A DNA stretch of 64,000 nt from Thalassia testudinum (GCA_037157565.1 JAZHRO010000046.1:17644501-17708500), one strand, 5' to 3'; counted from the stretch's first letter, positions 10,954 through 23,786 are shown. The notes: generated from the sequence alone by a model not told the origin. Made by a program: numbers and translations.

Positions 10954-11403
10954 TGATAAATGCCAGTTTATCATCATCCTTATGCCCTAAAATAGATCTA
11001 ACTCCACAAATGGATTTTCAAGTTGCATTTAGGGATAATATAGGTTAGGCATGCATTGTATTCTTTTCTAATTTTTAAGTTGTTTACCTGAGTGTTAAGG
11101 ATAAACAGATGTTCAAACCCTTAAAACCTAGCACTCAACAAGGAAAAAAGTGAAGAAGAGGAGCATTTCAGCTGAACCCTAGTTGGATCCAGCTCATCTT
11201 AGCTAGTTATCAACCCACATGAGTTAGGCTTAGGTCCCCTAAGCTCCATCTAGCCCATCTTAGCTCGATGGTAGCTCAAGGTAGCTCAACTTAGCTCAAC
11301 TCACCTCAACTCACCTCAAATTCAGCACAACTTGGTCGAGTCTAGCTCAACCTAGCTCTAATTAGTTCACTTGGAGCTCTAGCTGGCACAACTCAGTTGA
11401 CAT
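10954..11403 (+). repeat. Solo LTR E1, left part
   Basis: Begins TGATAAATGCCAGTTTATCATC, the same start as the E2 and E3 LTRs seen in reverse at 48488 and 59284. The segment 11170-11403 is dense in TAGCTCA/AGCTCAAC motifs. Element C is inserted after 11403, and the LTR resumes at 35042. With C removed this LTR is about 2.49 kb, flanked by GGTAA on both sides (10949-10953 and 37083-37087). No primer site follows its right end, so it is a solo LTR. Confidence 0.82.
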
Positions 11404-12939
11404 TGATTGCACAGCAATCATAGGCCTTAATTCGCCTGAATTAAGCCATAACTAAGCTTAACATGAACATTCTGCATGCATATGCATTGTATTCTGCATC
11501 GTAGTTGATATATGTGTTTTATGCATAAAACTATGCTATTTGAGAGGTATCACTCATTGCAGGTAATTTGAGGCTGTGGATGACCGATCCAACCACATGG
11601 ATTTGTTCAGAACTACGAAGGGAGTACAATGCTTCCAAGATCGCATCAATTAGACTCCCATAGCACCCTAGGGAATCTACAGAACATCAAGAGCCAAGGG
11701 GAAAATTAAAGAAGAACCCAAACTCAGATGACAAATCCAGCCGCACGGATGGATCCGGATCAATGTTCGCAGCCCAATGATGCAGAAATCAATTCAATCG
11801 GAGGCCTACATCACTCGATACAAGGAAAAGAAGATGAACGGCCATGATGGCTCCATGTGGTGCCATCATAGCCGCTCCCTCACCACCGCCCCATCCAAGA
11901 ATGTTGCACCACACGCTATGGACCATTGGATCTTCATCCAATGGCCACGAGCGCAGCACATCCCCCTCCCAGATCGGATAAGCATAAATAGCAACAAAGA
12001 AGTGTATATAATAGAAGGTTTGCGCAGCACATTGGCTCACACGCGTGTGGGTAAGTGTGAGATGCGGGTTCGAATCATGTGCTGTGCAAAAATTGAAGCG
12101 GCATTAGCTGTGTGGGCGTGTGCAAGCACAATTGCGCGATAGGAGGGCAGGGGCGTGATCACGTGGTGCGATCAGAGAGCACCGCAAGTGGATGTGCAAT
12201 CACACACGTTTTGCGAGATTAGGAAGGTGAGGTAAGTGCATATAAGATGTCCGATTGTAAGATCAGACAGCTGAGGTTGAAGCACTCAAAAGAGGTGAGT
12301 GGCAAAGGCGAAAATGCAAAGGGCACGCGCAGGCGATCTGCGGTCGTGCAATGGAGGATCGACACTCCACGGAGCACCATATGGCAGCATCAGAGCGAAT
12401 CGAGGGAAAAAGAAGGATTTGGGAGGCTTTTGCGCAAGATTAAGGGGGCCAAATGCCCTCTTTACCCCGCAACAAAGCTATGAAAAGAGCCCAAAGGGCC
12501 CCCCTTTGAAGGCATTCCTTCATTCTCTTCTTCTTCCTCCTTCTTCAACCATTCTTTCTTCTTCTCGCCTTCTCTGCATGATTGTCTGAAGCGTCTGTTG
12601 GGCCACCTCGATGGATCATTCCCACTCCTCCCAACCTCTACAATGGGCCACCACAAACCACCCGTGGTGCCCTTATTTTGTTACAACAATAGTTTGTTTT
12701 ATGTTTTATTCAAATGCATGTATCCAGTTTATGTTCAATCTCTTCTTGTGATATAAATATTGTGATTGATTGTTCCTTTTACTTAGCCTTTATATTTGAA
12801 ATAAATGCATGAAATCAAAAGTGCTTTCTGCTTCCGTGTGATCAACCGGTACTCGCCAATTCGTTTAATTAATTGCTCAAGACATATTTCGCTCTATATT
12901 ACAATGCATTCATCCTTTACGCGATCTATGCTGCGAACA
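11404..12939 (+). repeat. Element C 5' LTR
   Basis: 1536 bp, starting TGATTGCACAGCAATC (itself an inverted repeat) and ending GCGAACA. It contains a degenerate G-box palindrome (11841-11872), a tRNA-like module (12020-12089), and CTATGAAAAG at 12478-12487 where the 3' copy has the better TATA box CTATAAAAAG. A pyrimidine-rich run follows (12525-12575). ORFs at 11777-12142 and 12247-12589 are not genes. Confidence 0.92.
12020..12089 (+). other. tRNA-like module in element C LTR
   Basis: The 70-nt segment is closed by an 11-bp stem (TTGCGCAGCAC with GTGCTGTGCAA, one G-U). Inside are an A-box-like TTGGCTCACACGCG and a B-box GGGTTCGAATC. The 7-bp acceptor-like stem, overall length and B-box position fit a tRNA, but the T-arm has one mismatch and two wobbles and no anticodon arm is convincing. 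I read it as a tRNA- or SINE-derived piece captured by an ancestral LTR and not as a working tRNA gene. The 3' LTR copy (34107-34176) is more decayed. Confidence 0.55.
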
Positions 12940-12942
12940 AAT

Positions 12943-12960
12943 TGGCGTCGTTGCCGGGGA
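12943..12960 (+). other. Primer binding site, element C
   Basis: TGGCGTCGTTGCCGGGGA, three bases after the LTR, is complementary to the 3' end of plant tRNA-Asp with one mismatch (T for C at the sixth base). It primes minus-strand DNA synthesis. Confidence 0.9.
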
Positions 12961-14223
12961 AGTAAGGTAACTTTTGATTTTTTCTCTAATACAATATTTT
13001 TGTGTGCAGGAACAATGACACGAAGCAGTGAATGAGGAAAAGTAGGCGTTGTAAAAATCAGGTGCACACATTCCTATTGGAAATTCTGCTAGAAACTAAC
13101 TGTCATCTTTAAAATTCAATAGTTGTGTTTCTAATGCTCCGAAAATCCTAAAATTTGGACTGGAACTAGAATGCCAAATTAACCTTCCGACGCCACTTTT
13201 CCCAAAAAAAATTTCTTATGTGGAAGTGTTAAAATTCGTAGAGTACATACTGGTCAGATTACTTGAAAACAGCACTTTTATGTACTTTAAAAATTAGTTC
13301 TGACTAACATAAAAATTAGATTTACTCAAAATTTGTTGGGAGTGAAAGATAATCAAATTAGATTTTAATATCATATTTTTACAAAATTGTTGGAGCATAT
13401 GTGGTATAGTTTCCAACAGGAAAACCAACATGTGGTCTAAATCCTAGATTTGACCTTTGGTTAGCTAAAAATTCATAACTAATTGTTGGAAATAGAAAAA
13501 ATTTTTGAAAAATACTCTCTGAAAAGCTTATTGCAGAGGGAATCTTCTTGCCATGTTTTAAATCATTTGGATTCCATCTCACCATAGAGTATACTTTGGA
13601 ATTGTGGTCTACAATTTGAAGAACTTAGAAGTGCATGAGCCAATACGACCACATTGACTAACTTGGACTCCGATGAGCCTAAAAGTTAGTCGGTGAGGCG
13701 AGCCACCATGTGGATTGCCCACCATCTACTACATTGAAGAAACAGGCTAAGGATTCACGAAAATAAATGAAATAACCTGCATTTGGCTTGAAACTACTGG
13801 GTAGTTCCAGCCTCTCTTGCAAAACCTGGTGACTAAGCCTACGGGGTAGTGTCAAACGAACGAGGTTGCGGGGTAATGGAACCATAGGAAAAAGCTAAAG
13901 GAAGAAGCTTCCTCATAGTCTCCTCATAACCAGACTGGATAGGTTAGCCAAAGAGGCAGGAATTTCTTACAGTTGGTCTCTAGCCAAATTTTCAATAACA
14001 TAAACTCAAACGAAAAATCAGGTCATCTAATCTAATGGACCACTCTGATTAACAAGGCCTTATCCTTGTTTTGATTTACTACACCAACTCTTTGAGTTGG
14101 TGTATGCAAGGAAGAAGGTCATTAACACCTGAACTTGCGAGACATTGGGAGCCAATCCCAAGGCGGTGAAAGTAATTTTCACCCTACCTCTCTTCTCAAC
14201 TTTCTTCCATCAAATTAGTTGCG
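12961..14223 (+). other. Leader (5' UTR) of element C
   Basis: About 1.26 kb without a credible ORF between the primer site and gag. Near its end are two clean stem-loops: AACAAGG/CCTTGTT (14051-14070) and ACACCAACTC/GAGTTGGTGT with a TTT loop (14081-14103), about 120 nt before the gag ATG. Their position suggests dimerisation or packaging elements, which is inference. Confidence 0.65.
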
Positions 14224-15060
14224 ATGGCTAATCCTGGACCTCGAATTCCTCAGGACCCTAAGAATCAGGACCCAATGGCTCATCTGGAAGCTAGGGTCGA
14301 GGAAATGGAATAGAAATATGAGCAAAGCATCAACTGGGTTCTCATGACACTCGACAGGATGCAGCATCCACCATGCGGAGAACAACTGCAGGACTTCTAT
14401 GATCCGGCGGCAACAATCATAGCACCGCAGGTCCGATTGCCCTCAAGTGAAGATGCATTAGAGTTAAAGCTGAATATCATAAGTCTAATTCAGACTCATT
14501 TCCATGGAAACTCAAATGAGGATCCCTTCCAACACCTCGAAGACCTGAGTCGGATTGCAGAGTTAGTTCGACCCAGGAATATAGATATTGGAATTGTTCA
14601 CATGAAGCTTTTTCCATTTTCTCTCAAGGATAAAGCTGCATATTTTTTCAAGACCATCGAGAGGCCAATTCGAACCTGGGAGGAATTACGTTGCGAATTC
14701 CTCCAAAAGTTCTTCTTGATCAGTCGAACAAATGCCATGAGGCGGGTAATCACAACCTTTGCTCAAGGCCCTGGAGAGAAGCTACATGATGCCTGGGACA
14801 GATTCCATGTTCTTTTTAGGAAGTGCCCACACCATGGTGTACCCAAATGGCACCTTGTGCAAGTATTTTACCTTCGGATGGATGACACACATTAGTACCT
14901 GGCCGATGCAACTAGTGGTGAGAATTTTCTCATGAAGGGTGAGATCAACACATTTGAACTATTTGAGTCCTTAGCAGAGAACTCGATGAACGTTGCCTCA
15001 ATGAACAAGTTCCAGCGACCTGGACAGCAATGAGTTAATGTCCACGAAGCTCAAGCCGGG
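14224..15060 (+). pseudogene. Element C gag, N-terminal part
   Basis: The ATG at 14224 opens the frame (MANPGPRIPQDPK). An in-frame TAG sits at 14311, then the frame is open to 14895. The retrotransposon Gag domain is clear: FHGNSNEDPFQHLEDL, MKLFPFSLKDKAAYFF, RTWEELRCEFLQKFF, then a capsid-like helical region. The gene stops at 15060, where B1 is inserted, and resumes at 26725 in the same orientation. The start was chosen because the upstream sequence is leader-like and B1 gag aligns from the same point. Gag would form the virus-like particle in the cytoplasm. Confidence 0.88.
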
Positions 15061-16749
15061 TGTTGAACTCTCGAATTGCTACGCTAACGTGTTTAGTTTT
15101 AAAACCTTGTCATTGTTGCTTGAAAGTGAAGAATTCATGTTCAACAAATAAAATTTATACCAAACTTTGAATTCTAGGTCGAACACAAGGAGGCTACATC
15201 GATCTATATTTGCAATTATATATTTTTTTAAATTTTTGAAAAGCGAGACGATATAATTACAATGAAGCTATCAGACTAAAAGGAAGAGAGAGAGAGAAAG
15301 AGAGAGAGAGAAAGAGAACATGCATTCAATATTTCAAACTGTTTATACAATCAAAACAAATTAAAGTCACACTAGAAAGCGGGAAATCAGCTACACTATA
15401 AAGCAGGAAAATTCTACACTAGAAAAGCTGTAAAGAAGAATGGAAGAGAGAAGTTATCCTCCTAGACGATTGCTTGGAGGATGAGCTGGACGGGACGACG
15501 CCTGGACAAAGGAGGATGGAGCAGGACGAAGGAGGACGAAGCAGAAGAACGGGAATGGAGTAGCATGCCGTTGTCGTCGTGGGATCCACTTCCGAAGGGG
15601 GACAAAAATTTGGACTTTATCTCGCGAGGAGCATCCCGGGTGTGGAACAAGCTTCTCTTGAGCTTTGGAGAGGTAGAGAAGAGAAGGAAGGGATGAGAAT
15701 TTTGTGTGGAGGGGGTCTCCTTTTATAGTTGAAAGGAGTGGGGGAAAATTGGTCATTACATCTTTAAAACAATAAATATGGGGTCTTTAGTGACGGATAA
15801 AATCGTCACTAAAGCCCCAACATGGGAGAAGTGCCCGCTGCCCACGCGCGCCCGCTCAGCTACTCTCTCTCTCAACGCATCCGCACGTTCAACAAATCTC
15901 TGTCGTCCGATCGCGAGATCGGACGGCTTAGGATGCACCTTCGCCCGCTGCTGTGTGCCTGCCTCAACGCATATGATGGCACGTCCTTGCCTCGTGTGAA
16001 AAGCATGTGGCCGCTATTGGGAGATCTGAGCCACCCGATGACGATCCAACGCATGCCGCGCTCGCTAGCCCGCGCCCTTCTCCCCTTTGCTGCGGCTTGA
16101 ACCCGCGGCGTGTGAACGCGATAGCGCCTTCGACTGTTGGGCTACAGGGTGCAGATGGTCGAGCGGGCGAATTGTGGTGCAGCCGTTCACAGCCGTTGGA
16201 CCGAGATCCAATGGTGGAGAGGGAGCAGATGCGGAAGCTTCAATGGATGCATGTGGGCATTTGGGCAGCTGAGATGGCGCCACGTGGTGCCATCTTGGTC
16301 GTCCATCCTTTGGATGTTGTAGATGGTGCCACGGATGTCGGATTGACTCGATTTTTGCATCGTTAGGCTGCGATCGTCGATCCAAATTCTTCCGTGCGGT
16401 TGAATTTGTCATTTTAAGTGCGGATTTACACCATCTTGGCCCTTGATCTTCTAGGGTTCCTCGGTCACTATCTGATGCTATAGATGCCTGATTAGGGCGA
16501 TCTTGGAGTCGTTGAACTCTAATTGTCACCCTGATCACATTCGTACGGTTGAATCTTCGATCCGAGGCCCCGATAAAAAGGTTTTCCCTATCCAAGCACA
16601 TAAAAGGAGATAATTAACCTCCCTTTTATTCAAACTACTCTAAATGCAAGATGATGCATGTTATGCAATATTTATATCATGAAATGCAATCCTATGCTTA
16701 AGAACATGCATAAATAGACATCTTAAGTAGTGTAAATGTGTTTACATCA
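15061..16749 (-). repeat. Element B1 3' LTR
   Basis: On the minus strand it runs from TGATGTAAACACATTTACAC to GAGAGTTCAACA. Landmarks, by plus-strand position: G-box palindrome (about 16272-16295), tRNA-like module (16091-16148), the TTTAGTGACGG hairpin (15784-15816, decayed here), a TATA box CTATAAAAGG (15719-15728) and a GA-rich microsatellite (15286-15321). ORFs on either strand here are not genes. Confidence 0.93.
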
Positions 16750-18136
16750 TACCCCCATGCTTATCTTTTGCTAGTCCCTAGCAAAAACTATATGCTATTT
16801 ATAAAAGAATTAGGTTGGATTATTTGGGCCAGAGTTATTTTCAATCATTATGAAATTTTCTACTTAGGATTTGAACTTTCAAAGACAGAACAGTGCCCGA
16901 GTATCTGCCAAAATGCAAACCGCCTCAAGCCCTCGCCTTATTCAAAGAAAATTTTCTTTTTCTCTTTTTACTCTTTTCTAATTTTTTGGATTTTCAAATT
17001 TTAAGGTTTAAGAGTGGCTTTCTACGGCCATTCAACTCACCCAAGATTTGATGAGAACCCTAAGTTTTAAGCATCTTATTGTGATTGTGATAGACTCATT
17101 GACCGACAATTAAAATGGACTTCGGATTTCTACGCCTCTAGGTGACCTAAAAAGAATTCTGCCTAAAGGTGTATCTTTACAACCGGTAGCTTTCTCCCTA
17201 CTTTTGTTTTTTTTACAGGGTCAAGCAAGGGTGAATCCAGTGTATATCTCCCTGGTTTATTCTACTTCTCCGCTTCTTCCTAAGTGTTTTGGGAATTTTT
17301 TTTAGTGCATTTACTGAGTTGGGTTCTGGACAACCGGTCGATGTGCTATTACCACCGACAACTTGCCAGCCATACTCGTTCAGCGAAGTGTGGCTTATTT
17401 ATTTTTTTTTTCTCCTTTTCTTTTTGATTTTTTTTTCTTTTTTCTTTTTAAGTAGGTGGCTTCCCAGGTCTAAGATTTACCTAAGGGTAGGAAAAAGAGA
17501 AAGGTCCAGTGACTGGGCTCTAGACAACCTACCTATGGGCTGTTACCCACGATAACTTGCCAACCATATCACCCAAGAAGGTTCATTAGCTACCCAATTT
17601 CCGCTAGAATCGTCGAACAATGAATCAGTGCAAAGAAAGTGTGTAGATGCTTAAAACTTAGAAATTCCCTCAAATCAGAGGGTGGGTTGATAAGTCGTGT
17701 ACTTATCACCCAAACTTATTTATTCCAATTACGATAGAATTAAGATGGCGAGGACTCGAAAGACAAATCCACATTTTAGTGGATACACGAGCTAATTAAG
17801 TCCAAAGACCTAAAGGATCTTTGTGTTCAGATCCTAATGTAAAATTTCTTAGGATTGAAAAGTCCTAATGTCCAACTAATCCTTCCTAATTTTGATTTTT
17901 TTTTAAATAAGAAGAGAAAAAAAATTTATATCAATTTCACAAAGCTGACCAAATAATTCAAAAATGAATCCACCTCCCATGCCTAGCTGATGCAATGTCC
18001 TCATTGAAAAAGAGACATGGAAGAAAGGGTAGAATATGAAAGATGTCACCTGAATATGAAGCTCGTATCAGCCTTGTGTCATATATACAACTGCTGAGTT
18101 TAATGCCGTCAGCTAGGCGAAGTCCAGCCAAAGAAG
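16750..18136 (-). other. 3' noncoding block of element B1
   Basis: About 1.39 kb between the pol stop and the 3' LTR, with no coding potential. In element orientation it begins with GAGGACATTG and AGGCATGGGAGG (18005-17971) and ends with TTTTGCTAGGGACTAGCAAAA (16786-16766) and the GCATGGGGGTA polypurine tract beside the LTR. It is nearly collinear with the same block of B2 (50724-52272), including two copies of a GGCAAGTT(A/G)TCG(G/T)(T/G)GGTAA motif. A T-rich tract lies at 17395-17452. Confidence 0.8.
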
Positions 18137-21100
18137 TCACAAAATGGCTACAGCAACAGAGTATGAGACGGGTTCTGGAAGAATACGGTCAACAACAGGC
18201 TTCAGACGTTGACTGTTGACTTTAAAGGTGTTACCCGTCTTTGGGTCAGAAATCTGAATGGCACCATTTGGAAAAATCTAATCAATTATGAATGGGCCAT
18301 TCCATTTAGATCTAAGTTTGCCAGGAAAGAGCTTAAGTTTAGAATCAAATAACCAGACCCTCTGGTTTGGCTCAAAGCTCTTGCAGGAAATCAATTGATC
18401 ATGTAGAGCTTTGGTCTGAGCCTTTTAGATCTTGGCATTCTCATAAGCATCATTTCTAAGCTCCTCTAACTCAGATAGTTGGAGTTTCCTAGTCTTCCCA
18501 GCCAGATTCAGATCTAAATTGCATTGTTTGATTGCCCAGAATGCCTTGTGTTTAATCTCTACAGGTAGATGGCATGCCTTTCCATACACCAAACGGAATG
18601 GAGACATGCCGATGGGCATTTTATACACCGTACAGTAGGCCCAAAGATCGTTCTCAAGCTTTTGAGTCCAATCCTTGCGATTAGGCCTAACCATTTTTTG
18701 CAGAATGTTCTTGATCTCTCGATTGGAGATCTCGGCTTGTCCATTCGTCTAGGGATGGTAAGGTGTGGAAATTTGGTGATTAATCCCGTATTTGGCCAAT
18801 AAATTCTGGAATTGGGCATTAGTAAAATGAGTGCCACCATCACTAATGATAGCCCTCGGAATCCCGAACCTACTGAAGATATTTTTCTTGACAAAATTGA
18901 TGACCACCTTGTGGTCATTGGTTCGGGTGGGAATCGCCTCAATCCATTTCGACACATAATCAACAGCAACAAGAATGTACTGATGTCCAAATGAAGGGAT
19001 AAAGGGTCCCATGAAATCGATGTCCCAAACATAGAAAATTTTGACAGGAAGAATAGGGTTTAGGGGCATCATGTCTCTCTTAGTTATGCTCCCGAGTGCC
19101 TGACATCGAGAACATGACCTTGAGAAATCCTGGGCATCCTTGAATAAAGATGGCCAATAGAAGCCAGATTGCAAGATTTTTGCAGCCATCTTTTTCCCAG
19201 AGAAATGTCCACCACATCCAGATGTATGGCAGAACTCGAGTATACTATTGAATTCATTCTCCGGTATGCATCGACGAATAATCTGATCAGAGCCGATGTG
19301 ATATAGTTCAGGGTCCTCCCAAAAGTAGTATTTGGCCTCATATTGGAGTCTATCCCATTGTTGCTTGGTCCAATCCTGAGGGATTGAACCAACGGCCAAA
19401 TAGTTAACAATGTCAGCAAACCATGGGGTGTGGACACCTAAAACTGTAAAAATGGTTTCGTCCGGAAAAGTGTCAGCAATCGGAATGTCCGGACAAGAAG
19501 AATCACCTAGGAGTCTCGACAAATGATCCACCACCACATTTTGAACCCTGATTTTATCCTTGATTTCAAGATCAAATTCTTGAAGAAGAAGAATCCAATG
19601 AATAAGCCAGGGTTTAGCATCCTTATTAGCCAAGAGATGTCTCAAGGCTGAGTGGTCAGTTTAAACGATAACATGAGACCCTAGGAGATAAGCCCTGAAT
19701 TTTTCCAAAGTAAATACTATAGCTAGTAATTCCTCTGGCCTTCATCCAGAGTTTTACTAGCATAGTAGATAACAGAGGGCTTTCGATCAATTTTCTAGCC
19801 CAAGACAGCCCCAACCGCGTAATCAGAAGCGTCGGTCATGATCTCAAAAGGGGATGTCCAAATTGGTGGCTGCAAAATTGGAGCACAGGTAACTGCCGTT
19901 TTCAGGAAATCAAATGCCTTTTGCCATGATTCGTTAAAAACAAACGGCATTTCTTTGGCAAGAAGATTGCTCAAAGGACAAGCAACCTTTGAGAAATCCT
20001 TGATGAATCTTCGATAAATTCCCACATGGACAAGAAATGATCTAATTTGTTTAACAGATGTGGGAGGAGGAAGTTTAGCGATAGCATCAACCCTAGCTTT
20101 GTCCACTTCAATTCTCCATTCAGAGATTACATGACCCAAAACGATGCCCTCTTGGGTCATGAAATGACTCTTTTCCCAACTAAGGACCAGTCGTGTCTTG
20201 ATACATCGCTTAAGAATCATTTTCAAATTAGCCAAACAAGTGTCAAATGATTCTTCGAAAATAGAGAAATCATCCATGAAGACTTCCATAAACTCTCCCA
20301 CCATGTCAGAAAATATGGCTAGCATACACCATTGAAAAGTCGCAGGTGCATTGCATAACCTTAAAGGCATCCTACGAAAAGCAAAGGTTCCATAGGGACA
20401 GGTGAATGTAGCTTTTTCCTGATCTTTGGGATGGATAGGAACTTGGTTTTATCCCAAGTAGCCATCAAGAAAACAGAAGTACTTCTGCCCAGCTAATTTT
20501 TCCAAGATTTGATCGATGAAGGGTAAGGGAAAATGATCCTTTTTAGTGGCTGTGTTCAGCTTCCTGTAATCTATACAAACCATCCAAGAGGAAGCTGAAC
20601 GAGGTGTGACAGATTCTCCTCTCTCGTTAGTCACAACGGTAATCCCGGCTTCTTTGGAACAGTTAGAACGGGACTTACCCAAGGACTATCAGAGATTGGA
20701 AAAATAATTCCTACATCGAGACAGTTGATGATTTCCTTTCTGACCACTTCTCGCATATTTGGATTCAATCTCCTCTACATCTGGCGAGAAGGGCAGGATC
20801 CATCTTCCAAAAATATTCTATGATTACAGTAAGATGGCTCGATCCACCTGAGGTCATGAATTGTCCAACCAATTGCCTCATGTTCCTTTAGGACCTTGAT
20901 CAATTTAATCTCTTGCTCCTTTTTCAATTTACCACTGATAATCACAGGGAGCGTATTCTGAGGTCCTAAAAATTGATATTTCAAATTCTCAGGCAGTGAT
21001 TTCAATTCAAGCTGGGGTGGGTTGATGATTGATGGTAGGGTAGATGCTGAAGATTCAACAAGAGGAAGAGGTTGTGAGTGAACAAAATCAGTAACCTCTT

Positions 21101-23786
21101 CCGAAGATGTCAGGTTAGCTAAAGAGGGTTGCGGGTTAAATTCATCATCTAAAGAGGAACTTTCAATTGAAGAAACTGTCAAACAAGTTTCAATGTTATC
21201 ATTATCCTCATCAAGTTCCTCAATAAATCCACAATCCTCAAATTTGTTGATAACCTTAAAAATATCCAATTTCATTCGTTGGTCCCCAAAGGCAATTTCC
21301 ATGCTACCGCTTTCACAATTAATGTTGCCCTTTGCGGTAGCCAGGAACAGACGCCCTAGAATGATGGCCGTGTTCCTCAGATTATCAGGTACATCCATGT
21401 CAAGGACAAGGAAATCTATAGGAAAATATAAATCCTTGACCTTAACTATAACATCTTCAATAACGCCTCGCGGGTTTGTGACCGAACGGTCGGCTAACTG
21501 TAGTGTTGCTGAAGTTGGTCGAAGTTCACCTAACCCAAACTTCTCATAGAGAGAAGTCGGAATTAGGTTGATGGATGCACCGAGATCCAAAAGTGCTCTA
21601 TCAAATGTGTAATCTCCGATAACGCAAGAAATCAATGGAGCACCAGGATCTCTCTTTTTCTGAGGGAGATAGTGCAGGATAACAGAACTAGCCTGCTCAG
21701 AGTGTACCACCTTCCTCGAAACAGATTCTCTCGACTTACGCTTTTGTGTACATAATTCCTTTAAAAATATTGCGTAAGCCGGTATGTGCTTGATAGCATT
21801 AAGGAGCAGGATATTGATCTCAACATTCTTAAATAGATTCAGAAGCTCCTCATTTCTATCAACAGACTTCTTCTTTGATTTGGTTAAGGCTTCAGGAAAA
21901 GGAACATGAGTTAGATCTTTGGAATCAGGTTTTTAAGCCTTGATTTCTCCATTAGAATTCTCCTCTCTCTCCTCAGGTTCTTCAGGATTCAAAAGATCAG
22001 AATAGTGTGGTTGTGGATCCTGAGTCTTCTTACCACTCCTCAAAGTGACAGAATTTGCAGAAGAATAAGAATTTGGGTCTTACGGAGGGTTAGGAAAGAT
22101 TGGAGGGGCTTGATTGACCATGAATTGTTGATTTGCAGAAGAAGAAGATGAGGAACCCTGCTCAACCACCTGAGCATGTGCGTGTGGGTCCCTCTGATTT
22201 TCGTACCTTTGGGCTTGATTGCCTAAATTCATAATATTTTGTGGGTTGGGTACAGGTTGGGATGGTAGAGATCCGGGTTGACGGGAATTAGAAATGAGCT
22301 CGGATTGCAAGTTGTCCAGCAAGTTTTTCATTTGCTGCATGAGCTGGAGCATGGATCCTTGCATCTCTACCATTTGACGGTTCAAATCAGCCTGGCCTAC
22401 GGGTTGACGGGCATTCCAAGCTGGCTGATTGACCTGATTCGGAGGCAACTGATTATATACTTGACCCTGACCCATTGGTCATTGCGGAGCATAATTGCTG
22501 AGTCAGAATTGGGTCTGTTGCCCCAAATTTTTCCAAGAGAAGTTAGGGTGGTTTCTCCAACTTGGAATATAGGCATTCGAGTAGGGGTTGGATCTAACAT
22601 TCACTTGCACAGCGTAGACATCCTCATAGGGTGAGGATGGAGAGAAACAAAGGGAAGGATAAGAAAAATGGGGATCAAAGGCCCTAGTTTGGAACCCGTG
22701 GGGTTCCGAAAAATGCTGACTCACAGGTTGAGTCGCATCGATTTGATTCACGAACTCCCGTCCAGAAGGAGCTCGTGAGGAATGGAATCACGAATTTTGG
22801 GATTGAGTGGATTGAGAGTTGTTCATAGAATTGCCAACCATCAACTCTTCCATTCTTTTAGCAACCAAGTCCACCTTATCAGGTTTGTTACAAATCAATT
22901 CCATATCAAATGAATGAGAGTCATGGGCTTCATTGACATTTGATCTGGGTTGCTTGGATTGGTTAAAAGTATCCATGGAGGCATGATTAATTGAATTCTC
23001 ACTCATTTCCTCAAATAAATCATGTGCACTATCTGCATCTTTATTGAGGAAATTGCCTCTGCAAGAAGCATCCACATGATTTCTAAGTTGCTCAGTCAAC
23101 CCATGACAGAAGATCTGCACGAGTTGCCATTTCAGCACCTCGTGGTGTGGACACCTCCGCAATAAATCCTGGAATCGCTCCCAAGCCACATGAAACTGCT
23201 CCCCTGGCCGCTGGGTAAAGGTAGTGATTGCCCGTCTTAAAGCATTGGTACGACCGACTAGGAAGAATTTCTTCAGAAAGGTCGATTTCAACTCATTCCA
23301 AGTTGTAATTGGTCTTCCTATTGTCTTATACCAATGCGCGGCCTTATCCCTAAGAGAGTGGGGGAAGAGCCTCATGATCATTTGCTCCTCATTTACGTTT
23401 CGAGCCTTGGTGGTCTGGACCAAAGTGGTCAAGTCCTCCAAGTGCTAAAATGGATCTTTATAGCCAAGCCTATGATAATGTTTAATCAGGCTTAACACCT
23501 GGGGCTTGATTTCTATGTCACCGGCTGGAATCTGGACGCTGGGACATTCCCCGTAATTTGAAGGATCATAAAAATCCTTCAAGGGCTGAGCGCCCTGCAT
23601 TCTCTGGAACCATTCCTGCATTCTCTGCATTTGTTTCAGCTGCCTTTGAAATTCTCCCTGTGGATTTCCAAGCAGAGGAGGCTGTTGTTCGACCATAGGA
23701 TCAAATTGACCAAAATCCAACTTGCGCCTCCTAGAATGTTCTAATGGTCCTTCCAATCAGGGATTCAATGACTGTCTTCCCAGCAT
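18137..23786 (-). pseudogene. Element B1 gag-pol polyprotein (near-intact)
   Basis: A single long reading of about 1,880 codons broken by a few stops and at least one frameshift. Order on the minus strand: Gag (ATG 23786; KDPF-stop-HLEDL, MIMRLFPHSLRDKAAHWY, TWNELKSTFLKKFF; to 22080) with a Gln-rich C-terminal helix; a linker with EELLNLFKNVEIN; aspartic protease with LLDLGASINLIP near 21595 (21710-20775); RT with CIDYRKLN (20682-20449) and FMDDFS (20370-19795); RNase H with TDASDYAVGAVLG to VVVDHLSRL; integrase with an H-C zinc finger, DIDFMGPF and ISDGGTHF (19645-18749), then NREIKNIL and a C-terminal domain to 18137. The usual DTGA/DSGA protease motif is DLGA, as in related OTA elements. 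Breaks include TGA at codon 10 of gag, TAG near 23445, a frame change near 20680 and stops near 19795, 18749 and 18425. The enzymes would copy and insert the element. Confidence 0.93.

Noticed and set aside
12020..12089. Functional tRNA gene
   Set aside because: B-box and acceptor-like stem are present, but there is no convincing anticodon arm, the T-arm is imperfect and the copy in the 3' LTR has drifted. Kept only as a tRNA-like module.
15286..15321. GA microsatellites (also 25256, 49183, 53858, 56866) as independent repeats
   Set aside because: They occur at the same place in each family B LTR and are part of it.
15987..16601. Frames of 100-194 codons repeated in every family B LTR (also 25987-26571, 50118-50573, 57937-58245)
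   Set aside because: Repeated because the LTR repeats. They cross the G-box palindrome and tRNA-like module, and reading is not conserved between copies.
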